Origin: Pycnococcus provasolii
Lineage: Eukaryota; Chlorophyta; Pseudoscourfieldiophyceae; Pseudoscourfieldiales; Pycnococcaceae
Assembly: GCA_938743325.2 (NCBI GenBank)
Contig: OW568873.1
Span: 803,456-867,455 of the forward strand
Direction: 5' to 3'
DNA: 64,000 nt
Below, in pieces: positions 29,557 to 40,100 of the stretch (positions are counted from its first letter, which is position 1; every line of letters starts with the position of its first letter). A model generated the notes under the pieces. That model searched no databases. It was not told where the DNA came from and saw only the letters and a program-made list of their open reading frames with translations. The position numbers and the translations under genes are program-made.

Positions 29557-32500
29557 ATGACGGCCATGCGTGCGCACGCTCCAGGTGAAACCCCAGGCGA
29601 ACAACACGTCGTTGAACTCACAGCGCTAGACGTGCCCGAGTCAATCAGAGAGCACTTCTGGGCACTGGCGTCGTACACGCCAGAAGAACGAGTCGACGCT
29701 GCATCGGAACTCGCACGCGCGTGGGCCAGTCACGGCGAGGACGATGGTGGCGGCGGCGGCGGCGGCGGCGCACATTCCCTGTCACCCATACAGAGGTACG
29801 TGCTCCGCCGACTTGCAAAGGGGGTGTGCTCTGGACGAACCATGGCAAGGCACGGGTTTGCGGTCGCGCTCGCCGCCGTCTTCGAGCAAGTGTCACGCGA
29901 CACGGACAAGAAAGCATGTGCCGTGCGAACAGCAGCCATGGAGATCGTCGACGCGGCGGCGGCAAGGGCACCCAAGTCAGCCAAGGGAGGCGACGCGAGA
30001 GACGCTCTCATTGGGCGCGTATTCGGACTGTCCGCAGTCGCAAGGGGACTTGTCGCAAAGCGCGCGGACGGGAAGAAAGTGACTCTCAAGAAGGCGGACA
30101 GAGAGGCGGTCGCGTCGAGCGCTGGCTGGGTGCTCGAGCGACTCGCTGTGCTTGCTGCGGACAAGTCATTCCTCGCCGAGCCATGCGCAGCCGCGGCGCT
30201 CGATCTTTTGGTCTCTGTGGCTCGACTCGACGCGTCCGCAGCCGCAGGTGCAGCCGACGCCGCGCCCGCGGCAGTGGCAAGGTGGTTCGACGGAGCTGGC
30301 GACGCGACGAACGCGCTCTGGCTGCAGCTCGCGCTGCGCGGGAAGGTGCCCGCATCGTTCGCGAAGCGCGCCTTTTCTCTTCTTCCCGCTGAAAGCCGAG
30401 ACGAAAAGGGAAATGTCGCAGCAATTGCAAGCGCAGCTCACGTGGGCGAGGTGCTTCGACACCCACTCGCGGCGGCATCGTCGGCTTACCCAAGAGTGCA
30501 CGGCTGCTGGACAAGCCTTCTGTCTAGTCTCTTTGGCATTCACGCGGGTGGCAGCAGTGACAACGTCAACGATGACAGCGATAAGCTCGTCGGCCCATCT
30601 CGAGACGCCGCGCTACGAAATCTGTGGGATGCCGTAGTTGGTGGCGAGCTGCTAAGAGGACAGAGCAGGGAGAAGAAGGCTCTTGCACTTGTTCTCACCG
30701 CGGACGTCGTGAGATGGAGCACCTCCAAAGCTGGCGACGGCGGTGCGACCGCAAAAATTGTGCTAGGCGGCGCCGGTGCGTCAAAAGTGGCAGGATGTTT
30801 GACATCGAATGCGAAGCACCAGGCGTCGGCATTGCATGCAGAAGCTAGGAGATGCGCACGAGAGATGTGCTCTTGCTGTGTGCACGGCGACATCGTCGCT
30901 AACGGCAACGAAGATGATAGTGCGATGGACCTCTCTGTACACGGTGGCGTTGGCGAAGGAGACGCGGAATTTGCCAATACTCTCGTCACGCTAGGCATCA
31001 CAAATGCGGCTCCTGCCGCGCTGCGTCGTGCGGTGGAACGGCTTGCACCCGCGGCGTTGACGCCGGTGGGAGATGCGAACATGGCGATTGGACGCAAAGA
31101 GGCACCTGCGAGCAATGGTACGACGTCGGTTGACGATGGCGAGGCTACGGTAAGGGCGCTGCTGCGAGGTCTGCTCGTGCCACCGTCGAGCGAGTCATCG
31201 CCGGATGCCTATCGCCGAGGCTTGCGGGGTCTCGACTACATTCACGGCGAAATCAGGCGACTGCCCCCCGCGGTACGTGCGACGGGCGCGTCGTTCGCCG
31301 CTGCAACGCTTGCGGTTGCGGGTCTCTTCGTGAAAACGCCGGCGGAAGCAAATGGAGGCGAGGCGTCAAAGCCCGCCGCGCGGAAGAGACGTGCCGCCTC
31401 ATCTAACGCTACCTCCGAATCCGACGCTGCGATTGAGCTTGCACTGCTCGCTGACCCGCAACTCAGCGATCGCGTGAGAGAAATGTGTCGCGAACGTAGC
31501 CTAGCTCTCATGGCTCTTGCCGACGGCGGCAGCAGCAATACTGATGGTAACGGTGAGCAAGGAGGATCGTCGAATCGCGCACATGCGTGCGATCGTGTTC
31601 TTTCGGCTGTGCGCGCTGCACGTGACGATCCGAGGCTTTCCCTGGTTCCCATGACACCTCGAGCATGCATAGCGGCAGCCGCCGCGGGTGGTTCCGCGGC
31701 ACAATCTGATCTAGATGCAGATGAGCGGGCGAGTATCGATCGTGCGATATCTGCCGCCGATCGTCTCTCGAAGCTTGCGGGAGAACCGGCGGCGCGAGGT
31801 GAGACGCGCAAGCGTGCAAAATCAACGAAGCAGACGGACGCGGGGAATGACGACGTGTCACTTGTGGCGTCCGCAAGGCTGTGCCGCACAATTGCTGTGC
31901 AGCAGATGATGGATGCTGCTGATGACGACTACACTACGATGGTCGACGATCTCGAATTGGCGCTCGCAGACATGACTTCTGAAGGTGCCGACACACTCGC
32001 CCGTGTGTGCGTTGCGCTTCTCGAGCGTCCGAGTGCCGCTGTTCGCGGTGCAGTGGAGTTGGCATGGAAGCTTGCAGTGGTTCCGCGCGTAAGTGCGGCG
32101 GGTGTTGCAGCTGTGGTTGACCGTGCCTGTGCACGCAGCCTGGTAAATCGACGAGGTGTCGCGGAAACAGCCGAAGACGGCGACGATGAAGATGAGGATG
32201 TTGACGACGAGGAGGAGGAGGACGACGACGACGAGGCCGAGGAGGATGACGAGGACGAGGAGGACGAGGGCGACGAGGATATGACTGCGAATGATGCACA
32301 CAAGTCAAGTGGCGACGACGGCGGCGGCAGCGATAGTGACAATGACGACGACGGCCTTGATGACGACGCGATGATGCGTATGGACGGCATGCTTGCGGCG
32401 GCATTCAAAGCGCGTAGTGGAGATGCACCGAGCTCGAGTACCGGAGGTGCTGGTCGATCTTCGCGTGCGGTTCGCATTCTCGAAGACGTTCATGCTCGCG

Positions 32501-33549
32501 GGCGCGTGCTCAGCTTGCTCACAAACCTCACAGGTCATCATGTGGCAGGGACACTTTCCCCACTCGTTGTCTGTGCTGCGCGCACGGAGATGGAGGCTGT
32601 TCAAGCTGAAGGGCGCGGAGCACCGCGTCTTGCCTCAGCACTACGAGAGCTTGTGAATCGACTCGACAAGTCGCTCGAAGATCTTGTGAGGCGTACACCA
32701 GCTTCGTCGGCGGGTCTTCTGGCTGCACAGCAGGGGAAGTCTACCGAAAATGGCGACGGCGACGAACTTGCGAACGCTCTAGCTGAGTGTGCGGCGATGA
32801 CAACATCGGCAAAGCGCGTACCACTGGCACGTCGCGCTCTGCGCGTGGTTGGGTGGCTTCTGGATGCCGAGGTGGCACGATCATGCGCGACGGAGATGAA
32901 AGGCTGCGACGAGCGAATGATAAAAGAATGGGCCGGTGCGCATGCGGCGCACGTGCCAAGAGCAGCCGAGGCTGCTATATCAGTTGCCGACGCCGCGACG
33001 AAGCGACGTGGAGCGGTTGTGAGCGCGGACGCCGCAGCAGGGCTTGTGCGACGCCATCCGACTGTTGCCGCGTCTGTTTTCTCGTCGCAGATTTCCAAGG
33101 CTCTCGAGGAGGAGGCTGGCACGCGCGTGCAGTCGTCGTCGCTTCGAGTTGCCGCCCTTTGCCTTGGTGGCGCAGCATTTCCACCCTCGGAGCCCACCTG
33201 GGCCGATAAGTCGGCCGCCCGCAAGCATCGCGCTCGCATTGCCAAATCGTTGAGTGCGCCGCTCACGGAGACAGCATCGGGCGTCGTGGATCTGGCACGT
33301 GCAGTTGTGGAACGATGGAAAGCCGTGCGTAAGCCAGCCGTGGAGGCGCTTGGCGCCGTGAGCTTGCTTGCGCAACGCCACCGTCGATGGGTGGAGGAAG
33401 TGGAGTCTGCGGGCGGATCTGCGGCGGCTGCTCGCGATGCGAAACTGTCCGCGTCACTGAGCGCGGCTCGCGAGGAGGAGAAGTCCAACGGCACAGGCAA
33501 CCAAAAGGCTTTGAGTGCACTTGCGGCTCTGCAGAAGGCTCTTGCATAA
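29557..33549 (+). CDS. DNA polymerase V/MYBBP1A-like nucleolar protein
   Basis: 1,330 residues from the ATG at 29557 (a second ATG follows at 29566). Despite the polymerase name, yeast Pol5 and animal MYBBP1A act in rRNA synthesis and ribosome biogenesis. The family opening is visible near residue 27: HFWALASYTPEERVDAASEL, followed near 73 by SPIQRYVLRRLAKGVCSGR and ARHGFAVALAAVF. Alpha-solenoid repeats then run for most of the length. An acidic tract at about 871-911 (Asp/Glu runs from GAC/GAG repeats), followed by DDDGLDDDAMMRMDGMLAAAF, is the expected Pol5 hallmark. The C-terminus is basic and Ala-rich. One continuous exon. Its neighbour downstream on the same strand is the SVIP-like mini gene. 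Confidence 0.85.
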   Translation: MTAMRAHAPGETPGEQHVVELTALDVPESIREHFWALASYTPEERVDAASELARAWASHGEDDGGGGGGGGAHSLSPIQRYVLRRLAKGVCSGRTMARHGFAVALAAVFEQVSRDTDKKACAVRTAAMEIVDAAAARAPKSAKGGDARDALIGRVFGLSAVARGLVAKRADGKKVTLKKADREAVASSAGWVLERLAVLAADKSFLAEPCAAAALDLLVSVARLDASAAAGAADAAPAAVARWFDGAGDATNALWLQLALRGKVPASFAKRAFSLLPAESRDEKGNVAAIASAAHVGEVLRHPLAAASSAYPRVHGCWTSLLSSLFGIHAGGSSDNVNDDSDKLVGPSRDAALRNLWDAVVGGELLRGQSREKKALALVLTADVVRWSTSKAGDGGATAKIVLGGAGASKVAGCLTSNAKHQASALHAEARRCAREMCSCCVHGDIVANGNEDDSAMDLSVHGGVGEGDAEFANTLVTLGITNAAPAALRRAVERLAPAALTPVGDANMAIGRKEAPASNGTTSVDDGEATVRALLRGLLVPPSSESSPDAYRRGLRGLDYIHGEIRRLPPAVRATGASFAAATLAVAGLFVKTPAEANGGEASKPAARKRRAASSNATSESDAAIELALLADPQLSDRVREMCRERSLALMALADGGSSNTDGNGEQGGSSNRAHACDRVLSAVRAARDDPRLSLVPMTPRACIAAAAAGGSAAQSDLDADERASIDRAISAADRLSKLAGEPAARGETRKRAKSTKQTDAGNDDVSLVASARLCRTIAVQQMMDAADDDYTTMVDDLELALADMTSEGADTLARVCVALLERPSAAVRGAVELAWKLAVVPRVSAAGVAAVVDRACARSLVNRRGVAETAEDGDDEDEDVDDEEEEDDDDEAEEDDEDEEDEGDEDMTANDAHKSSGDDGGGSDSDNDDDGLDDDAMMRMDGMLAAAFKARSGDAPSSSTGGAGRSSRAVRILEDVHARGRVLSLLTNLTGHHVAGTLSPLVVCAARTEMEAVQAEGRGAPRLASALRELVNRLDKSLEDLVRRTPASSAGLLAAQQGKSTENGDGDELANALAECAAMTTSAKRVPLARRALRVVGWLLDAEVARSCATEMKGCDERMIKEWAGAHAAHVPRAAEAAISVADAATKRRGAVVSADAAAGLVRRHPTVAASVFSSQISKALEEEAGTRVQSSSLRVAALCLGGAAFPPSEPTWADKSAARKHRARIAKSLSAPLTETASGVVDLARAVVERWKAVRKPAVEALGAVSLLAQRHRRWVEEVESAGGSAAAARDAKLSASLSAAREEEKSNGTGNQKALSALAALQKALA

Positions 33550-33731
33550 TGTAATGTGACGACCCGGACACTTTTTTTTATCCGTGACTCAGTTCCCGCA
33601 AGCTTTCCCGTTACACGTTCAAAGACGAATCCCTGAAACCCAATCGGAATATCGGGGTTCAGTCGGGGTTCGGTCGCGCAAGTGCCGCAGGGAACACGCA
33701 GGACGCGGTCATTTCCACTAAAAAGTGCACC

Positions 33732-34056
33732 ATGGGCTGCTGCTTCGGCAAGGAGTTACGATACGAGTGCGTCCACTCTTTTTGAAGTTTTGCGTAGTTT
33801 GGTGCGCTCTGCGATGTCCTTGAACACTCCTGCTAACTACTTCCCAAAACAACCTTCACTAAACTAACTCCACTCCAGTCCTGCGGAGGAGGAAAGGGCA
33901 GTGCAGGCACGGGGCATGGCTGCACAGAGGGCGGAGGAACGCGCGAAGCATTTTGAGGACAAAAACAAGCCAAAGAGGAAACCACCGCCAACCTACGCAG
34001 GAAATGCTGCAGCAGACCGAAGGGGCGAGCAAGTACAGCGTGACTGGCTGTCATGA
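33732..34056 (+). CDS. Small SVIP-like N-myristoylated protein, two exons
   Basis: Exon 1 is 33732-33766 and exon 2 is 33879-34056. The 112-nt intron begins GTGCGT and ends CCACTCCAG, with CTAAC branch-like motifs near 33832 and 33864. The product is 70 residues. It begins MGCCFGKELRYDPAEEE, giving a myristoylation signal and two cysteines for palmitoylation. A charged helix follows (ARGMAAQRAEERAKHFEDK), then a basic Pro-rich tail. The order (acylated N-terminus, Arg/Ala helix, basic tail) resembles the small VCP/p97-interacting protein that restrains ER-associated degradation. That match is by layout only. The splice model is supported because the reading frame joins at a split Asp codon and gives a sensible protein. 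Confidence 0.6.
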
Positions 34057-34240
34057 AAACCTCGTTTTTTTCCAGCACTGCGAAGTGGTGTATGTGGCGA
34101 TGATGGCAGTGCGGCACCAGACGCATCACAACGGAGAAGAGGCGTGATTGCGAGCTCGTGGTTGACCTATGATGAAGGTTTGAACAAATCAATCGTAAAG
34201 CAAAAAAAGGACCATCGTTTTTTTACCATCTCAACTCAAT

Positions 34241-35116
34241 CTACGCCACGGACGCAGCTGACGCGCGTGCGAAAGAGTCCTCGAGACTCTTCATGCGCAA
34301 GAGCGCCGGGTGGTTCGGATCGACGCTCGTGAGCTGCGTGACGTGCCGCGCGGTGGGCTTTCCCAGGTGCATGGCGCAAGCGATGAGGTTTGCGAGAGCG
34401 TCGCTGTCCTTGGCATCCTTGCTGAGTGCTTCGAGAAGATCCCTCTCAGCTTCCTCGAATCGCCCCATATGCATTTGGCACGCCGCACAGCCGGCATAAA
34501 GGCGCGCCGTCCAAGAAAACTTCTCTCCAAGCTCGCTGTATACGTAGTAAGCCTCCTGAATCTTGTTCCCTCCCAGCCTGACGTTTACCCACGCCGTCGC
34601 GAGCTGCGTAAGCGTTGCGTCGTCGTCAAGCTGGCTCATCGCGCGCAACTGCTTCTCCGCAAAGTCGACGCGGTCAAGCTGCAAAAACATCTGCACGGAC
34701 ATAGCCATGAGGTCAAGCGTGGTTCCGACGTGGCTGCACTTCAACGCCTCGTTGTAGTTTCCCTCCCTCGCATAGATGGTCGCCGCCATGAGGAGAACCG
34801 TGGGGTTGGTGCTGCACGCTGGGTCCGCAAGCCACTCGGTGATCGTGGCAAGTATGGCGTCGCTCTCAGCTCCGTTGCTGTTGACGTACCGCGCGAGCAG
34901 CTTGACTGCCTGCAGCGCCATCGGCGCGCCGTCGGTCACCTCGTCGAGCACCACCTTGGGACTTCCCATGGCGATGTATGCGCGGTACATGAGCGCATCC
35001 CTCTCTGTGGCCTCTGTTTCGCTGAGTCCCATGAGCGTTTGCGCCTCGTTCACCGCCTGCTGGTACGCGCCGATCGCGAGCGCGTTTGCGACTGGGAAGA
35101 GCGCGCCGTCCGCCAT
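34241..35116 (-). CDS. COPE: Coatomer subunit epsilon
   Basis: 291 residues, ATG at 35116, about the usual family length. The protein is the TPR-type COPI subunit that pairs with alpha-COP on retrograde Golgi-to-ER vesicles. Seen: the N-terminal NALAIGAYQQAVNEAQTL, then RDALMYRAYIAMG, ILATITEWLADP, MAATIYAREGNYNEALKCSH, the characteristic QMFLQLDRVDFAEKQLRAM, AWVNVRLGGNKIQEAYYVYSELG, and the ending TARHVTQLTSVDPNHPALLR. All match the family in order. No presequence, as expected for a cytosolic coat protein. The 5' end shares a telo-box-bearing spacer with the small membrane-protein gene. Confidence 0.93.
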   Translation of the reverse strand: MADGALFPVANALAIGAYQQAVNEAQTLMGLSETEATERDALMYRAYIAMGSPKVVLDEVTDGAPMALQAVKLLARYVNSNGAESDAILATITEWLADPACSTNPTVLLMAATIYAREGNYNEALKCSHVGTTLDLMAMSVQMFLQLDRVDFAEKQLRAMSQLDDDATLTQLATAWVNVRLGGNKIQEAYYVYSELGEKFSWTARLYAGCAACQMHMGRFEEAERDLLEALSKDAKDSDALANLIACAMHLGKPTARHVTQLTSVDPNHPALLRMKSLEDSFARASAASVA

Positions 35117-35450
35117 GGGTGGTATCGTAGTATATGATCGAGCGAGGCGAGACTGCGAGAGGGAGGCGAGGAAGGGGAGGGCAGGGGGAGGGGGAGGCCT
35201 CGGACCTCGGAGGGGGGCGGCCCGAGCTCATCTCCCCTTGATCTAACCTCCCAAACCCTAAACCCGACCCAGGTCGTGCAAGGCGACTCGTGTCTCGTGC
35301 ATGGCTGCAAGGCGAGGCTAGCCTTGTGCCCTTCTCGCTCCTAAAACGCTCCTTGGCCGCCCTCGCCTCCCGTTCCGAAGGTGGTCAAGAACATCGCCCT
35401 AATCTTACCGCGAAACACCCAACTTGCACACGTGGGAAAGAAAGGCTCTC
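35117..35450. promoter_or_regulatory. Bidirectional promoter with telo-box
   Basis: 334 bp between divergent starts. AAACCCTAAACCC at 35253-35265 is a perfect plant-type telo-box, about 140 bp from the COPE ATG and 190 bp from the other ATG. A purine-rich block lies at 35155-35220. Confidence 0.6.
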
Positions 35451-35813
35451 ATGTCGCCCATCGCGCTGTGGCGTGCTCTGCGGGCATACGCGCTCGTCAC
35501 GGCGCTATTCGAAATTGTGCCGTGGTATAAGAACTCAGCCTCGCACGACAAACTCAGTGACAAGCGCAACTTCGCGTTCGCGCTCGTCGGACTCTTGACA
35601 ATGCGCGCCACGTACTGTATGAGCAAGCCACAAGAGGAGAGAGACGGACGACCTTGCTTCGAGGTGTGCGCGATGAGTGCACTGCTTCACTTGTATGAAG
35701 TGTACCACTTCTACCTTGAGCGAAAGTACTCGAAAAGTGCAACTCCCAACGCCGCAATTCAGATGTTCATCTATCTGCAAGCTGTCGCGTACACTCTTGC
35801 TGCTCTCTTGTAA
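35451..35813 (+). CDS. Small multi-pass membrane protein
   Basis: 120 residues from the ATG at 35451; a TTG nine codons upstream is not used. About four hydrophobic segments: ALWRALRAYALVTALFEIVP, NFAFALVGLLTMRATYCM, EVCAMSALLHLYEVYHFYL, and QMFIYLQAVAYTLAALL. The size and layout recall Erg28-type ER scaffold proteins, which tether sterol enzymes, but key family residues were not confirmed, so the name is withheld. It converges on the coiled-coil gene (109 bp). Confidence 0.6.
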   Translation: MSPIALWRALRAYALVTALFEIVPWYKNSASHDKLSDKRNFAFALVGLLTMRATYCMSKPQEERDGRPCFEVCAMSALLHLYEVYHFYLERKYSKSATPNAAIQMFIYLQAVAYTLAALL

Positions 35814-35922
35814 GTTGTTATCTTATGTTCACGTCACATGTTATTCGTCGCATTTTCGTTGTCAAGCAGTATCGTGTGGTCCGCTTACAATACAAAAAGA
35901 AAGAAAGAAAAAAAAGAAATTG

Positions 35923-36720
35923 TTACAGGCTGCGAAGCTTGTGCTCGATGCGGGCGTCGGATAAGGCTAGGCGCGCAGCCTCAAGAGCGACTCGTGTGCG
36001 ATAAAGGGCGTCACGTTCTGACTCGAGGTCGCGCATGTCCGCGTCCAAGGCGGTGGACTCGACAGCAATGCGTTCTCTTTGCTGTTTGTAGTTCAGGTGG
36101 CGTGCGGCTTGCTCAGCCTTGTCCGCGTCAAAGCTCTCGCGCTCCTCGCGAATCTTCACCCACCTTTTGTGCGCCACCTCTAGCTGTCTTGTTGCGTCGT
36201 TCCTCAAGTTCGAAACCGCCACCAGCTCAGCTTCGAGCGCCGCGTGCTCGTCACGTACGCGCTTGTGCTCGCGGCGGAGCTCAAGGGCACGTGCTGAGGC
36301 CCGTCGGGATGCGGATGAACGCTCACTGCCCGCGGTTCTGATTAATGCTGTCGCTTTGGATGTCGTCGTGGTGGTGGTGGTGGTGGTGGTGGTGGTGGTG
36401 GCGACCGCCGCTGCTCCCGCCCGTACCAGAGTTGCCTTCACCGCAGGTGCAAGGGTGCGCATTTTTGCCTTCAAAGCTTTCTGGGTCGTTTCCTTCCTCT
36501 TCTGCTCCGCAACGCGCCACCTTGCTGAACCGACGGGGTACGGGTTGGACCACTCCCGACGCTCGAGGATCGCCTCGTAGCAGTCGTAGTGGCTCGGCCG
36601 CGTGTACGGCAGCGCGTGCCACGCCTGCGCCGACGGTCCCTTTGGCCTCTGCTGCAGGCTGGCCTTCTCGGCATCTTCGACCGCTTGGACGACTTCGAGC
36701 GCCATCGCCGCCTTTCCCAT
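35923..36720 (-). CDS. Hypothetical coiled-coil protein
   Basis: 265 residues, ATG at 36720. Residues 1-90 hold a distinctive aromatic/basic segment (YDCYEAILERREWSNPYPVG) that looks folded. A polythreonine run at about 107-120 derives from a GTG/ACC microsatellite. Residues about 145-260 form a coiled coil (RREHKRVRDEHAALEAELVA). No family recognised. Structural or ciliary proteins of this kind are common in flagellate algae, but there is no direct sign. Confidence 0.5.
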   Translation of the reverse strand: MGKAAMALEVVQAVEDAEKASLQQRPKGPSAQAWHALPYTRPSHYDCYEAILERREWSNPYPVGSARWRVAEQKRKETTQKALKAKMRTLAPAVKATLVRAGAAAVATTTTTTTTTTTTTSKATALIRTAGSERSSASRRASARALELRREHKRVRDEHAALEAELVAVSNLRNDATRQLEVAHKRWVKIREERESFDADKAEQAARHLNYKQQRERIAVESTALDADMRDLESERDALYRTRVALEAARLALSDARIEHKLRSL

Positions 36721-37170
36721 AAGAGCGAAAAGCTATGGTTAGTAGAAGAGTGCGTGTTTGAACTGAATTGCTGCAAACCAAAAAAGCTATTGACAACGGT
36801 GTATCCCCACGCCCAAGCGCCTCTTCCGGGCCTCGTTTAAGCGTTGACTGGTCGTTTGTGGCGATGATAGACTAACCTTAGTTCTCTGCGGGCAGTTGTG
36901 ATGGTGCGATCTGAGCCACCTGGATGAGCCACATGGATGGGAGGAGAAAAGGAAGAGAGAAAAATACACGGTTGACTCCCCCTCCCCTCCCCTCCCCTCT
37001 TTCGCGGCCGCCCCACAACGCAGCACTTGCTTGACTGACGGCGATAAGAGGCTGTCGTTGTCGGGTTGGCCATGCACGCCGCACGTGACGCCTGCGAGCT
37101 GCGCGTCGGCGCAGTCGGCTCGTCGTCCGTCTGGCTCCTCAGTTTCCATCATACTCGACGCCTTATTCAC
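36721..37170. promoter_or_regulatory. Divergent intergenic region before the giant gene
   Basis: 450 bp between the ATG of the coiled-coil gene (minus) and the chosen start of the giant gene. CCCTCCCCTCCCCTCCCC-like pyrimidine runs lie at 36979-37000. Codons 37072-37170 are in frame with the giant gene and could extend it by 33 residues, but the extension hides a good signal peptide. Confidence 0.4.
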
Positions 37171-40100
37171 ATGACTCCTCGTTTCGCCGCCCTCTGTCTC
37201 TTGTGCTTCCTTCTCGCGGCGGCTCTCCCGAACGTGGCTGTGCAAGCTCAAGCGACGCAGCACCAAAACGACTACAGAGGGAGCGTTCTCTCGCGCATCA
37301 ACGTCGCCGGCGAGTGGAGTGCGTTTCGGAGCTCGCTGCTTGAGGGAAGCGGCACGTCCGAGTCGCCTAGCGAAAAAACGTTCGTCGAGACGTGCTTCAC
37401 GGACGCGAGAGTCAGCGTATTCACGAAAGACGTTCTTTCGTGTCAGTGTGGTAAGCAGGACGTCCCGGCATTCGTGCGCTTGCGCCGCGCGGCGACGAAG
37501 TTTGCAGGCCTTGTGTCGCCGGGTACGCAACACGCCGCTGCCGTCGAATCGGCTGCATGCTCCGTGGATGTTCGGTGCACGGGCAACAGTGGCACAAGGC
37601 ACGTGGCGGTGCGTGGATGTGCCCTAGTCGGCAAGGATGCCGACGCATCGATGCACGTCGTACCCGAAGGAAAGTCAACGCGTCCAATACTGCCGCTGGC
37701 TGTTGAATTCTTCACATACGATACTGAAGTCAAGCGCGTGGAGATGTATGGCACGGTGCGCAACGCGAACACGCTGCAAGCTCGGACGACGTACAGAGTG
37801 CGATTGTCCGGTAACGCAGTGGACGACGAGTATGGACTTTGGCAGGTTCAGATGAAGCACGGCGGCTTCATGGCACTTGGCGAAGTCAAAGATGCGCTGG
37901 GAACCTCGTACGACATGTTCCACGATCGATTTGGCGCACCAGACACAGCCGCGAACCGATACGACAGCACCACCGCTCGACGGACGAACCTCACCTCGTT
38001 CTCTGCGATGATGTCAGTGCGCCGCTCGATCGTCGCTGCCCACCTCGCGTACCGCGACGAGGAGCTGAACGCGAACGTCTACGCAACAGGTCAGGTCGAT
38101 GCCAATGGGCGCCTGAACGCGTATGACGTTCGACGAGTAAGCGACGCGGCCGCATTTCGCGTTCGAGCGGGCGGGGTGAGCACGCAGAGGCTGTACGCAG
38201 ACGATGCGGATATCTGCAGTGGCGAATCATGGCAGGGGGCACCGGCGACAGCAACCTTGGTGCTGAGAGGTCTTAACATCAACAACGCAGAAGAAGGATC
38301 CTGGCGGCGACGGCGACCGCGAATGCGGAGAAGTCAAGCATCTCCGGAGAGTTTTGAGGTGTCTGCAGATGCGCTGCTAGCTTGCTCCGCGATACACGGG
38401 CGACCAAAGCAAGTTTTGCAACCAGTCCTGTTTCAACCGAAATCAATGCGATTCTCTCGTTCGCTGCTCAATCATTTGTGCGTTTCTAGCAACGGCAACA
38501 GCACGGACATTATGCTTGATCCGGTCCAGCTGCGGTACGATCTCGAAAGCACGATTCTCATATCGGGAAATATCGACGGTTCCGCGCCACTCGTCTTTAG
38601 CACAACCCTGACAATCGGCGAGACATTGAGCTTTGGCAGGATTTCGATAAGCACACTGAATCCTCAGCCTGTTTCTGTGCTCGCTTCCTACGCGACTTTC
38701 AATCGCCCTCTTCTCGTTGGCGATGGCGACCCTCTCGTTGACTTTGAGTTTGCCGTCGGCGTAGGAGATTTTGGCGCACCAACGCTACGACTCGTCGGCC
38801 CAAGCTTTGAGAGCCAGTCTACTTTCGAATCGGCTCCTTGCTCAACGCCGCGCTCGTTCGTCGGAACCTGGATGACACTCAGAGGTGACGTGGCAAAATT
38901 CGACTCACTCGGCGGGATTTCGTCCTTTCAATTTCACAAGGACAGTCGCTGGGCTAATTCTATCACGTCTGCACCTTGGCCTGGTAACACGGCAGCTCAC
39001 TCGGAACAAATTCGCCTTGAAGCTGCACCTGCATCATCTCCTTCGCAGCTTGACGTGATTAACGTTGGTGGATCGCTCGTCGTCAAGCACGTATCACTCC
39101 AAGCGGTGTACACCATGGGTGCCGATGTGCCACTGCTGATCGCAAGCAGCTCGTGGTCAAAGCAGGGGGGGTCTTTTGAGATCCCGAACGGCTCGTTTGA
39201 GCTCAGCTTCGAGGATGACGACGATGTCGCAACCTTCACAATATCGTCGTTGCCGAGCTCGCCGCAGAATGGACTTGCCTTTGTGGACAATATTTCACGC
39301 CTGGCAGGATTCTCTTCAAGCGTGACGACGGTACTTGCGCCTCTTTTGCATTCTATCAAGGTGACAGCACTTCCTGACTCGGGCCATCGATGTGAGTTGT
39401 CTGTGCAGCCCGCGACGTCAATCTTATGTCTAGGAACACAGGATTCGTCCCTCGAGCCTCGGCATGTTTTCGTTGCTAACGTTTTTGAGACGAACGGGAC
39501 GACGAAGGGCATGGTGGGGATTGCGACGACAACGCAGCCGAAGCACCTCGCCACTGCCATTGGCCTGAAGAATGCTTCGGTATTCTCCACGCTTTTGTCA
39601 CATTTACCAGCGATGGATAGCGCTTCTATTATTTTGGCGTCATCAGAGGGAAATTTTCAAAGTGTTGAACCGGATTCTGATCAACTGTCTAACGACTTGG
39701 CGATAACGAGCTTCTCGCGTTCCACACTACGCATTCCAGGACCAGGGAAATACTTCGCGGGAAGGTTGAATATTGAAAATGGCTTCTACTCTGATTTGAA
39801 GTCGATGGGCACGACACTTTCGAACGATCTGTTAGATGGTCTGGAAGAATTTGGTATCGCGCAGCTCGCTGATCTTTCCGAATCATTATCAGATGACACG
39901 GCACTTGAATTTTCTACACGGCTACGCGGCGAATTACTTTGGCCTAACGATCGCCTAATACTGCGCGAGGGTGGATCCGTCGTCCACCGCGTTTACACTA
40001 CGAAGAAAACAGAGGACATGCTGCGTGGCAATTTTGAAATGAAGTTTGCTCGTACGCTGCCAATATCTTTCGAGGGCGCAAAATATGGAAACGGGCTTGA

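Noticed and set aside
37072-37170. Start of the giant protein at the ATG at 37072
   Set aside because: It would place 33 residues before an otherwise excellent signal peptide; the ATG at 37171 is preferred, but 37072 cannot be excluded.
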